From an uncultured Mycoplasmatota bacterium (GTDB lineage: Bacteria; Bacillota_I; Bacilli_A; RF39; UBA660): 9,064 nucleotides of DNA. This document shows, one piece after another, positions 1 through 7,060 of the stretch. The translations under genes were made by a program, and so were the position numbers. The stretch covers positions 1 to 9,064 of the forward strand of contig CAMJMP010000025.1 of the NCBI GenBank assembly GCA_946407055.1, in the 5' to 3' direction. Under the pieces are notes generated by a model. That model did not search any database. It saw nothing but the letters and a program-made list of their open reading frames with translations, and was not told where the DNA came from. Positions within the stretch are counted from its first letter, which is position 1; every line of letters begins with the position of its first letter.

Positions 1-991
1 TGTTACTTTAATATTAGAGAAAAAAGAAGGTATTTTCTTAGATCAAATACCTTCAGAAGTAAAAGTATTAGAGTATGCAATAAGTGATGATAAGAATGTT
101 TTATTACGTAAGATAAAGAATAGAACTAAGTTGATTAAGTGGCAAAGAAAGTTAAGAAATAAATATGATTTTTCTTGTTGCTTTGCAACATATTCAATAC
201 CAGGTGCACACTTGGCGTTAGCTGCTTCTAAAAATAGTCATTTATGGGTTCATTTAAATTACTATATTACTTATAAAGAAAATGAAGAAGAAATGGCTAA
301 GTTCTTTGATGGTGTGATGGCTCCTAGATTTAGAAGAGTTGTATTTGTATCAGAAGAGAATAGAAGAGAAGTATGTAAACATTATCCAGTAATAAAAGAT
401 AAATCTTATGTATGTAATAACTTTATTAATGGTGAAGATGTTTTAGAGAAAGCTAAAGAAGAAGTTGATTATAAAAAAGGTAAAGAGACTTTGTTTGTTA
501 ATGTTGGAAGACATGATGAGTATCAAAAGAGATTAACAAGAATTATTGAAGCTTCTGAAAAGTTGGTTAGTGAAGGTTATAATTTTAAGATATTGTTCAT
601 TGGTGATGGGGAAGAACATCAAATGTATGAAGAACAAATTAAAGAAGCTAAATTAGAAGATACAATTATAATGATGGGTAAGAAAAAGAATCCTTTCCCA
701 TATTATAAAATGTGTGATGCAGTATTATTGTCTTCAGAATTTGAAGGTTACCCAGTAGTTTTCTTAGAAGCAATGTTATTAAAGAAACCAATTCTTTCTA
801 CTAAAGTAAGTGATTGGGAAACATTAGATAAGAAGTTTGGTATATTCTGTGATAGAGATGAAGAATCTGTATACAAAATGATGAAAACTTACTTAGATAA
901 GGGTTTTGAAATTAAAGGAAAATACGATTATAAGAAATATAATCAAGATATTGAAAACAAGATTACTGCTTTTATTAATGATGATGTATAG
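1..991 (+). CDS. GT4-family glycosyltransferase, 5'-partial
   Basis: The reading frame is open from base 2 and ends at TAG 989-991, giving 329 visible residues. The start codon lies outside the window; the TTG at 131 is only an internal Leu codon. The first visible residues (VTLILEKKEG) match the second beta strand of a GT4 N-terminal Rossmann domain, so roughly 30-40 residues seem to be missing. The C-terminal donor-binding domain begins near the motif VGRHDEYQKR (bases about 503-532) and continues through FIGDGEE and SSEFEGYPVVFLEAM. The last motif contains the EX7E pair typical of retaining GT4 enzymes (Glu codons at 743 and 767). The family transfers a sugar from an NDP or UDP donor to a lipid-linked acceptor at the cytoplasmic face of the membrane. 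The sugar specificity cannot be read. It lies just upstream of an ABC polysaccharide exporter and probably helps build the same glycan. Confidence 0.9.
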   Translation, partial: VTLILEKKEGIFLDQIPSEVKVLEYAISDDKNVLLRKIKNRTKLIKWQRKLRNKYDFSCCFATYSIPGAHLALAASKNSHLWVHLNYYITYKENEEEMAKFFDGVMAPRFRRVVFVSEENRREVCKHYPVIKDKSYVCNNFINGEDVLEKAKEEVDYKKGKETLFVNVGRHDEYQKRLTRIIEASEKLVSEGYNFKILFIGDGEEHQMYEEQIKEAKLEDTIIMMGKKKNPFPYYKMCDAVLLSSEFEGYPVVFLEAMLLKKPILSTKVSDWETLDKKFGIFCDRDEESVYKMMKTYLDKGFEIKGKYDYKKYNQDIENKITAFINDDV

Positions 992-1006
992 TTGAAGTTA
1001 ATGAAA

Positions 1007-1033
1007 TTGTTTTATGAATAAATATGATATAAT
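1007..1033 (+). promoter_or_regulatory. Extended -10 sigma-A-type promoter for the ABC exporter unit
   Basis: TGATATAAT at 1025-1033 is a perfect extended -10 element (TG-n-TATAAT). The best -35 candidate is TTGTTT at 1007-1012, with a short 15-bp spacer, so the extended -10 probably carries most of the strength. Transcription would begin near 1040. That supports the ATG at 1058 as the start of the next gene, since a GTG at 1040 would fall on the transcript's first base. It lies in the 66-bp gap between the GT4 gene and the ABC ATPase. No terminator is visible before it, so read-through from upstream is also possible. Confidence 0.6.
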
Positions 1034-1057
1034 AAAAAAGTGGAAGGAAATATGTAT

Positions 1058-1798
1058 ATGAAAAAAGAGCAGAATAGTATTGTTGTTGAAAATGTATGTA
1101 AATCTTTTAATGTTTATTTAGATAAATCTAACACTATTAAAGAAAGCTTGCTTTCTTTATTTAAAAGAAATAGAAAAGAAAAAAGACAAGTTTTAGATGA
1201 TATTAGTTTAACTATATCTAAAGGTGAAGCAGTAGCTTTAATAGGTGTTAATGGTAGTGGTAAATCTACTTTATTAAAGTTAATGACTAAAATAATTTAT
1301 CCTAATAAAGGTAGAGTAATTACTAATGGGAAATTAACTTCTTTATTGGAATTAGGTGCAGGATTCCATCCTGACTTTAGTGGAAGAGAGAACATTTATT
1401 TCAATGCTTCTATTTTTGGTTTGAGCAGAAAAGAAATAGATGCAAGATTGAATGATATTATTGAGTTTAGTGAATTGGGCGAATATATAGATAACCCGGT
1501 TAGAACTTATTCATCAGGTATGTATATGAGACTTGCGTTTAGTGTTGCAATCAATGTTGATGCAGAGATTTTACTAGTTGATGAAATATTAGCAGTAGGT
1601 GATCAGCACTTCCAAGAGAAATGCTTGAATAAAATGAAAGAATTAAGAAGTCAAGGAAAGACAATGGTGTTTGTATCACATAGTATGGGTCAAGTTAAAC
1701 AATTATGTGATAGAGCAATTTGGTTACATGAAGGTCATATAAAAGAAGATGGTAATGTTAACGAAGTTGTTGAACATTATTTAAAGGAAACGGCATAG
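1058..1798 (+). CDS. Polysaccharide/teichoic acid ABC exporter, ATP-binding protein (Wzt/TagH/RgpD type, no C-terminal domain)
   Basis: The protein has 246 residues from ATG 1058. The start is chosen because the SD-like GGAAGGA (1042-1048) ends 9 nt before it. GTG 1040 would place the SD inside the gene, and ATG 1052 leaves only about 3 nt. Visible motifs are Walker A GVNGSGKST (residues 63-71), the family-typical LLELGAGFHPDFSGRENIY (96-114), the degenerate signature SSGMY (152-156), Walker B ILLVDE (171-176) and an H-loop His in VSHS (about 208). LELGAGFHPDFSG and the SSGMYMR signature are characteristic of ATPases that export whole polysaccharides: O-antigen, teichoic acid or rhamnan. The protein ends just after the nucleotide-binding domain (VVEHYLKETA). 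It therefore lacks the carbohydrate-binding C-terminus of E. coli O9a Wzt and the long tail of B. subtilis TagH. It pairs with the permease starting 10 bp downstream. Substrate identity is inferred only from context. Confidence 0.93.
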   Translation: MKKEQNSIVVENVCKSFNVYLDKSNTIKESLLSLFKRNRKEKRQVLDDISLTISKGEAVALIGVNGSGKSTLLKLMTKIIYPNKGRVITNGKLTSLLELGAGFHPDFSGRENIYFNASIFGLSRKEIDARLNDIIEFSELGEYIDNPVRTYSSGMYMRLAFSVAINVDAEILLVDEILAVGDQHFQEKCLNKMKELRSQGKTMVFVSHSMGQVKQLCDRAIWLHEGHIKEDGNVNEVVEHYLKETA

Positions 1799-1808
1799 GA
1801 GGTAAATT

Positions 1809-2582
1809 ATGAGAATATTTAAGAATTTATATCAATACCGTGAATTATTAAAAACTAGTGTTAAGAAAGAAGTTAGAGGTAAATATAAGAATTCATTCTT
1901 AGGAGTAATTTGGTCATTTTTAAACCCATTATTGCAACTAGGTGTATATGCATTAGTATTTCCTTTAATTATTAAGAGTAATGAAACTAATTATACTGTA
2001 TTTTTGTGTTGTGCATTAATTCCTTGGAATTTCTTTGCAACTGCAGTTAATAGAAGTTCATTTACAATGGTTGAGAATTCTAATATCTTAAAGAAGGTAT
2101 ATTTCCCAAGAGAAATATTACCAATATCTGTAGTAACCAGTGAAGCAGTAAACTTTATTATTTCAACAGTTATTATTATAGGATTTGTATTAGGGTTTGG
2201 TTTAAGTATTACAAAGTATGCATTACTATATCCATTAATATTATTAGTACAATATACACTATTAATTGGAATAGCATTTATTGTATCTAGTTTAGTTGTT
2301 TATATTAGAGATTTACAACATTTTATTGGTGTATTTATTCAATTAATGTTCTATGCAACACCAATTGCATATAACGCAAAAGTTATTCCTGAAAATTATC
2401 AATGGATTATGAGATTTAATCCAATGGCTACAATTATTTCAGGATTCAGAGATATATTTTATTATCAACATATGCCTGATTTACAAGCATTGTTTACTTT
2501 ATTTTGTATAGGTTTAGCATTGTGCTGTGTAGGTTATGCATTATTTAGTAAGTTACAAAAAGGATTTGCTGAACAATTATAG
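1809..2582 (+). CDS. Polysaccharide/teichoic acid ABC exporter, permease protein (Wzm/TagG/RgpC type, ABC-2 family)
   Basis: The protein has 257 residues, the usual length for this family. The start at ATG 1809 is fixed by the perfect SD AGGAGGT (1797-1803), which overlaps the stop codon of the ATPase gene (TAGGAGGT), so the two genes are probably translationally coupled. The N-terminus has the family motif VRGKYKNSFLGVIWSFLNP (residues 22-40). About six membrane segments follow, near residues 31-55, 63-82, 105-130, 137-162, 170-188 and 228-247. Conserved short motifs are IPWNFFATAVNR (71-82), VYIRDLQHF (164-172) and NPMATIISGFRDIFYY (204-219). The protein should form the membrane channel that moves a lipid-linked glycan outward, powered by the preceding ATPase. 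Gene order here is ATPase then permease, the reverse of B. subtilis tagG-tagH and of the streptococcal rhamnan loci. Confidence 0.93.
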   Translation: MRIFKNLYQYRELLKTSVKKEVRGKYKNSFLGVIWSFLNPLLQLGVYALVFPLIIKSNETNYTVFLCCALIPWNFFATAVNRSSFTMVENSNILKKVYFPREILPISVVTSEAVNFIISTVIIIGFVLGFGLSITKYALLYPLILLVQYTLLIGIAFIVSSLVVYIRDLQHFIGVFIQLMFYATPIAYNAKVIPENYQWIMRFNPMATIISGFRDIFYYQHMPDLQALFTLFCIGLALCCVGYALFSKLQKGFAEQL

Positions 2583-2590
2583 GAGATCTT

Positions 2591-3622
2591 ATGAAAAAGG
2601 CAATGGTTTTATTAATTGGAATATTATTACTATCATTAACATGTTTCTCTTTTATTAACCATATGGAAATAATATGGTGTTTAGCAGTTATATTAGATGT
2701 TTTATTGGGTATATATATTGTATTTAAGATATATAGAAAATATAGAGGTCATGTAATAATTGATGACAGTAAAAGAGCAATAAAACCAAAAGAAATAAAG
2801 AAGGTTAGTGTAGTTATACCAAATTATAATTATGCTAATTATATAGAAGAAAGAATTAATTCTATATTGGAACAAACATATCCTATATATGAATTAATAA
2901 TACTAGATGATAAATCAACTGATGATAGTGTTGATGTTATTAAGAAAATAATTAAGAAACTTGATAAAGATATTAAAGTTAAACTAATTGTCAATGAAGA
3001 AAACAGTGGCAATGTGTTTAAACAATGGCAAAAGGCTTTTAGTGAATCAACAGGTGATTACTTGTGGATTTGTGAAGCAGATGATTTATGTGATAAACAT
3101 TTTTTAAACGTTGTTATGCAAGGTTTTGAAAATGATAAGGTAATAATGTCTTATACAGAATCTAAAGAAATAGATCAAGATGATAATGTAGTAGCTAATG
3201 ATTTTAGACATTATACAGATACATATAATATTAAGTTATGGAATAAAGATTTTATTATAGATGGTAAAGGATTTTTAAATAAATCTTTATCTATTAATAA
3301 TTCGATAGTTAATGTTTCAAGTGTTGTATTTAAGAAAATAGATGTACCAGTAGATGAATACTTGGTAGGAGCACAGAAATATAAACTATCTGGAGATTGG
3401 TATTTCTATGTAAGATTCTTAATGAATGGTGATATAGCTTATTCTGCTGATTCTTTGAATTATCATAGAATTCATAAGAAGAGTATTACAACTAAAACTG
3501 ATAATAAATTAAAATATGAAGAAATTAGTTCCATTCAAGAATTAGTTAATGATAGTGTTAAAGTATCTTGTAGATATAAACATTATGCTAAAGTGTATAG
3601 AAAAGCCGTTGAAAAATTGTAA
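2591..3622 (+). CDS. Membrane-anchored GT2-family glycosyltransferase
   Basis: The protein has 343 residues. ATG 2591 follows SD AGGAGA (2581-2586), which overlaps the permease stop codon (TAGGAGA). Two hydrophobic segments at the N-terminus (about residues 4-22 and 26-46) are followed by a basic stretch (KIYRKYRGH), so the catalytic domain should sit on the cytoplasmic face. The GT-A domain covers about 72-295. It opens with VVIPNYNYANYIEERINSIL (74-93), has the nucleotide-binding LDDKSTDD (105-112), a DXD-type motif CEADD (161-165), and SGDWYF (267-272) at the position of the usual catalytic-base motif. These are standard GT2 features. The donor sugar cannot be told. The tight spacing suggests that it modifies or extends the glycan exported by the pair upstream. 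An N-terminal anchor ahead of a GT2 domain is less common than C-terminal TM segments. Confidence 0.88.
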   Translation: MKKAMVLLIGILLLSLTCFSFINHMEIIWCLAVILDVLLGIYIVFKIYRKYRGHVIIDDSKRAIKPKEIKKVSVVIPNYNYANYIEERINSILEQTYPIYELIILDDKSTDDSVDVIKKIIKKLDKDIKVKLIVNEENSGNVFKQWQKAFSESTGDYLWICEADDLCDKHFLNVVMQGFENDKVIMSYTESKEIDQDDNVVANDFRHYTDTYNIKLWNKDFIIDGKGFLNKSLSINNSIVNVSSVVFKKIDVPVDEYLVGAQKYKLSGDWYFYVRFLMNGDIAYSADSLNYHRIHKKSITTKTDNKLKYEEISSIQELVNDSVKVSCRYKHYAKVYRKAVEKL

Positions 3623-3667
3623 AGGAGGTTGTTGCATATTGATAATTTCAATATGTAAGTGAATATG
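3620..3667 (+). promoter_or_regulatory. Translation-initiation element: remote SD, 8-bp hairpin and overlapping 7-codon mini-ORF
   Basis: AAGGAGGT at 3622-3629 is a perfect SD but lies 29 nt before GTG 3659 and 35 nt before ATG 3665 of the next gene. A perfect inverted repeat fills the gap: CATATTGA (3635-3642), loop TAATT, then TCAATATG (3648-3655). Folding would leave 5 + 3 = 8 unpaired nt between SD and GTG, which is an optimal distance. Alternatively, TTG 3639, 9 nt from the SD, opens a 7-codon frame (MIISICK) whose TGA (3660-3662) overlaps the GTG start as GTGA. That is a classic termination-reinitiation layout. The two models are mutually exclusive for any one ribosome, because the hairpin buries the TTG. 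Both are inference from the visible bases. Confidence 0.55.
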
Positions 3668-5497
3668 AAAAGAATTTTTAGAATCATTTCAAAAATTGTT
3701 AAGTATTCCTGGAAAAAGTATCATTTTTTGATACCTCCTAAACAATGGGGACCAGAATTTAGAAAGTTTAAAAAGATAGTTTTAATAGGGGATGAAAATA
3801 GTTTCGTTGATCCTGATAATGATAGTAAATATCGTAGATGGTTAAAATATTATGATATTAAATCTCCTGTTGAACAATTGGAATATGAACCCTTAATATC
3901 ATTTGTTATACCTGTTTATAATGTTAGTAGAAAATTATTGAGTGAATGTTTAGATTCAATATTAAAACAGACATATCAAAATTTTGAAATATGTTTGGGA
4001 GATGATTGTTCAACTAACGAAGAAACAACAGCTACATTAAAAGAATATGAAGCTAAAGATGAACGAATTAAGGTTGTATATAGAAAAGAAAATGGACATA
4101 TATCTAAAGCAAGCAATAGTGCTTTGGAATTAGCTACAGGTGAATTTGTGGCAATGATGGATAACGATGATGTTATTCCTGATAATGCTTTATATGAAGT
4201 CGTAAAAGTATTAAATGAAGATAAAGATATAGATATGATTTATACGGATGAAGATAAGTTAGATCTTGACGGGAAAAGATGTTGTCCACATTTTAAGAGT
4301 AATTATGCACCAGATACTTTGATGAGCTTAAATTACTTTTGTCATTTTACAATTCTTAGAACAAGTCTATTGAGAAAAATAGGCGGTTGGAGAGTTGGTT
4401 ATGAAGGAGCTCAAGATTGGGATTTATTTTTAAGGTTTACGGAAGAAGCAAAAAAAATATATCACATTCCTAAAATTCTATATCATTGGCGAATGGTACC
4501 TGGATCTTCTTCAGTGACAGTAGATAGTAAAAAATATGCTGCTATAGCATCAAAGAAGTTATTAGAAGATGCTTTAAAGAGAAGAAACATAGATGGAATA
4601 GTTCATTCACATGAAAGTGTTCCATATTATTGGATTGAATATTTGTATAAGAAGGAACCTTTAATTTCAATAATTATTCCTACTAAGGATTGTGCTTCAA
4701 CACTTAATACTTGCTTGGAATCAGTTTATAAGAGTAATTATGAAAGCTATGAAGTGCTAGTTGTAGATAATAATAGTGAAGAAAAAGAAACTTTCGCATT
4801 ATTTGAAAAATATAGTAAGAAATATAAAAACTTTAAAGTAATTAAAGCTGAGATGGAGTTCAATTATGCAAAAATTAATAATTTAGCTGTTAAGGAAGCC
4901 AAAGGAGATTATATATTACTATTAAATAATGATGTTGAAGTCATTACTCCTGATTGGTTAAGTTTAATGGTTGGTTATGCAATGCAAAAACATATTGGTG
5001 CTGTTGGTGCGAAATTAATCTATCCAGATAAAACTATTCAACATGGTGGAGTAGTACTTGGAGTAGATGGTGTTGCAGGTCATGCATTTAGGAGCGAACC
5101 ATTAAATTCGCTAGGTGTATTTGGTCGTTTATGTGTTCCATATAATTATTCCGCAGTGACAGCTGCTTGTTTAATGATAGCCAAAGAAAAATACTTAGAA
5201 GTAAATGGCTTAAATGAGCTATTAAAAGTCACTTATAACGATGTTGATTTTTGCTTGAAATTACAAAAAAAAGGTTATTATAATGTGTTCTTACCAATGG
5301 TCCAACTATATCATTTTGAATCTAAATCAAGAGGATTAGAAAATACTCCTGAAAAAATGGAGAGATTCAAAAAAGAAGAAAAATATATGTACGACAATTG
5401 GGAAAAAGAAATTGAAAATGACCCAATGTATAATGAAAAACTAAGTAGAATAGCTTTATTTAGGCTTAGAACTGATGAAATTAAGGAGAACAAATAG
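3659..5497 (+). CDS. Tandem-domain GT2-GT2 glycosyltransferase
   Basis: The protein has 612 residues if it starts at GTG 3659, or 610 from ATG 3665; the choice depends on the unusual initiation region. Two GT-A domains follow a basic N-terminal region of about 75 residues. Domain 1 (about 78-280) begins LISFVIPVYNVS and has GDDCS (114-118), MDNDD (167-171), YTDEDKLD (195-202) and AQDWDLFLR (251-259). Domain 2 (about 333-560) begins LISIIIPTKD and has VDNNS (369-373), LNNDVE (422-427), YNDVDFCLKL (526-535) and HFESKSRG (552-559). The second domain resembles WbbL/RfbF-type rhamnosyltransferase domains. The first resembles O-antigen or capsule GT2 domains. Both keep the acidic motifs expected for activity, so one chain may add two sugars or polymerise a disaccharide. 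The last codons lie inside a terminator stem. Donor identity is inference only. Confidence 0.9.
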   Translation: MNMKRIFRIISKIVKYSWKKYHFLIPPKQWGPEFRKFKKIVLIGDENSFVDPDNDSKYRRWLKYYDIKSPVEQLEYEPLISFVIPVYNVSRKLLSECLDSILKQTYQNFEICLGDDCSTNEETTATLKEYEAKDERIKVVYRKENGHISKASNSALELATGEFVAMMDNDDVIPDNALYEVVKVLNEDKDIDMIYTDEDKLDLDGKRCCPHFKSNYAPDTLMSLNYFCHFTILRTSLLRKIGGWRVGYEGAQDWDLFLRFTEEAKKIYHIPKILYHWRMVPGSSSVTVDSKKYAAIASKKLLEDALKRRNIDGIVHSHESVPYYWIEYLYKKEPLISIIIPTKDCASTLNTCLESVYKSNYESYEVLVVDNNSEEKETFALFEKYSKKYKNFKVIKAEMEFNYAKINNLAVKEAKGDYILLLNNDVEVITPDWLSLMVGYAMQKHIGAVGAKLIYPDKTIQHGGVVLGVDGVAGHAFRSEPLNSLGVFGRLCVPYNYSAVTAACLMIAKEKYLEVNGLNELLKVTYNDVDFCLKLQKKGYYNVFLPMVQLYHFESKSRGLENTPEKMERFKKEEKYMYDNWEKEIENDPMYNEKLSRIALFRLRTDEIKENK

Positions 5498-5516
5498 AGT
5501 TATTTGTTCTCTTTTT
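5483..5516 (+). terminator. Rho-independent terminator overlapping the end of the GT2-GT2 gene
   Basis: GAGAACAAATA (5486-5496) pairs perfectly with TATTTGTTCTC (5501-5511) across the 4-nt loop GAGT, and TTTTT (5512-5516) follows directly. The stem can extend outward by a G-U and two A-U pairs (5483-5485 with 5512-5514). The left arm encodes the last four residues and most of the TAG stop codon (5495-5497) of the upstream gene. This marks the end of the first transcription unit. Confidence 0.85.
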
Positions 5517-5517
5517 A

Positions 5518-5526
5518 TGGTATAAT
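5518..5526 (+). promoter_or_regulatory. Extended -10 promoter directly after the terminator
   Basis: TGGTATAAT is a perfect extended -10 element starting one base after the terminator T-run. No good -35 exists at 16-18 bp; that region is the terminator loop and right arm. The extended -10 probably suffices, as at the promoter near 1025-1033. Transcription would start near 5533, giving an untranslated leader of about 25 nt that holds the SD GGGAGAG (5543-5549) for the ATG at 5558. Confidence 0.65.
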
Positions 5527-5557
5527 TAATTTAGGAAATATCGGGAGAGTTATACTT

Positions 5558-7060
5558 ATGAAGAAAGTTTTGTTGACGAATGATGCTATGGTAAATTATT
5601 CTGGTTCAGAAATAGATACATTAACTATTGCTAATTATTTTTTGGGTAATAATTATGATGTTACTATTTTTACATTAGAATATGGATATCCATTGTTAAA
5701 TAATATTGATAAAAGGATAAAATTAGTTAATGCAAATGAAGGGGACAAATTGGAGAAAAAATATGATTTAATATGGGCACATCATTTCCCATTGTTAGAT
5801 TATTTACTTTTTGATCGAAAAATAGCAGTCGATTATATTCATTATGTTTCACTTTCTTCATATGTTGATTACGAAGCATTGCCTTTTTATTATCAAGATT
5901 TAAATATGGTATCAACTCTTAGCAAAGAAGCAAAAGATGGTTTAGAAGAAGAAGGATATAATGCTAATAATATATCTTTATTTTCTAATTATTCTTTAGA
6001 TGAAGATTTTAATAACTTTAAGAAAAAAAATACTTTAGAAAAAATAGCGATAATATCTAATCACATTCCAAATGAATTGTTAGATTTTGTAGAACTATGT
6101 AAAAACGAATCGTTTGATATAGATATTTATGGTATTGGTTATAAATATGATAAAATAACAGCTAAAATATTAGAAAAGTACGATTTGATAATTACTATAG
6201 GAAGAACAGTTAATCAATGTATAGCTTTAGGTATTCCGGTATATGTATATGATAGATTTGGTGGAGATTCTTTTGTAACTAAAGATAATATTGAAAAATC
6301 ACATTATTATAATTTCTCTGGTAGATGTTACCACAGAAAAATGAGTGGATTAGAAATATTAGAAGATATAAAGAATAATTATAGTAATTGTGTTAAAGAT
6401 TTAGATTATTGCTATAAATATGGGAAAAAGAATTTTGATCTTTCTGTAATGATGGATAATTGTATTAAAAAATTAAATAAAACAGATAAATTTCAAATTA
6501 CTAAATTCTTAGAAAAGTATAAATCTTATATTAGAGGTAATGGTATTTTTGTAAATAAGATGGCTGAAAAAATAGGCTTGCTTTCTACTTATTCTAAGGA
6601 CTTAGAATGTTGTCAATTATATTTTGATGATGGAAATGGTTTTACGGAAAGCAATTCTATTAAGATACCTTATTATATTAAAGATGGTATTTATTGTATT
6701 GATTATACAGTTACTAATAATAATGAAAGAATAAGAATAGATTTTCTTAATAAAGAATTAGTTAAAATAAAGAGAATGGTTTTAAATGGTAAAGGGATTG
6801 CATATAATCAATTAGAAAATTGCATTATAGTAGATGATGCTTGTTATTCAACAAATAATGATCCTCATTTTGAAATAGATGGAGATATTAAATCTATTAA
6901 TTTACAGCTAGAGTTTGAATATGATAAGGGTGGAGAATTATTTGCAAAAATAATGAAAGAACGAAATGATTTAGAAAAGCGTAATAAGCAATTGGAAGAA
7001 ACATTAAAGTCAAAGCATAAAAGAAGGATAATAAAAAGTATATTTAGAAAAAGAAGATAA
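5558..7060 (+). CDS. Divergent GT-B-fold glycosyltransferase-like protein with C-terminal beta module, coiled coil and basic tail
   Basis: The protein has 500 residues from ATG 5558. This start has SD GGGAGAG (5543-5549) 8 nt upstream and lies downstream of the promoter, whereas TTG 5504 falls inside the terminator stem. Residues 1-155 look like a GT4-type N-terminal domain (SGSEIDTLTIANYF at 15-28, then VTIFT). Residues 160-310 look like a shortened donor-binding domain ending in IGRTVNQCIALGIPVYVYDR (214-233). In related GT-B enzymes this loop usually reads GRTxxEAxAxG; here the Glu position is Gln220, so catalysis by the usual GT4 scheme is doubtful. A second region at about 350-456 (LYFDDGNGFTESNSIKIP at 354-371) looks beta-rich and resembles accessory segments I recall from other polysaccharide-locus proteins, but I cannot name it. 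A heptad-like helix (about 457-485) and a very basic tail (KHKRRIIKSIFRKRR, 486-500) may bind membrane. It starts the second transcription unit. The exact function is unknown. Confidence 0.8.
   Translation: MKKVLLTNDAMVNYSGSEIDTLTIANYFLGNNYDVTIFTLEYGYPLLNNIDKRIKLVNANEGDKLEKKYDLIWAHHFPLLDYLLFDRKIAVDYIHYVSLSSYVDYEALPFYYQDLNMVSTLSKEAKDGLEEEGYNANNISLFSNYSLDEDFNNFKKKNTLEKIAIISNHIPNELLDFVELCKNESFDIDIYGIGYKYDKITAKILEKYDLIITIGRTVNQCIALGIPVYVYDRFGGDSFVTKDNIEKSHYYNFSGRCYHRKMSGLEILEDIKNNYSNCVKDLDYCYKYGKKNFDLSVMMDNCIKKLNKTDKFQITKFLEKYKSYIRGNGIFVNKMAEKIGLLSTYSKDLECCQLYFDDGNGFTESNSIKIPYYIKDGIYCIDYTVTNNNERIRIDFLNKELVKIKRMVLNGKGIAYNQLENCIIVDDACYSTNNDPHFEIDGDIKSINLQLEFEYDKGGELFAKIMKERNDLEKRNKQLEETLKSKHKRRIIKSIFRKRR

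Noticed and set aside
131..133. TTG as the start of the first glycosyltransferase
   Set aside because: The frame is open to the left edge and the upstream residues (VTLILEKKEG and following) fit the GT4 fold. No SD precedes this TTG.
1040..1042. GTG as the start of the ABC ATPase
   Set aside because: It would coincide with the predicted transcript start, and the only SD (1042-1048) lies within that reading. ATG 1058 has correct spacing.
3212..3232. TATAAT-like strings inside coding sequence
   Set aside because: Such strings occur often in AT-rich genes and have no matching -35, SD or gene start downstream.
5311..5493. Minus-strand reading frame of 60 codons
   Set aside because: It is the antisense shadow of the GT2-GT2 gene, with low-complexity Ser/Leu composition and no SD signal.
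5504..5506. TTG as the start of the divergent transferase
   Set aside because: It lies in the right arm of the terminator and upstream of the promoter; ATG 5558 has a proper SD.
5727..5915. Minus-strand reading frame of 62 codons
   Set aside because: It is antisense to the 5558-7060 gene, with no recognisable motif and no supporting initiation signals.
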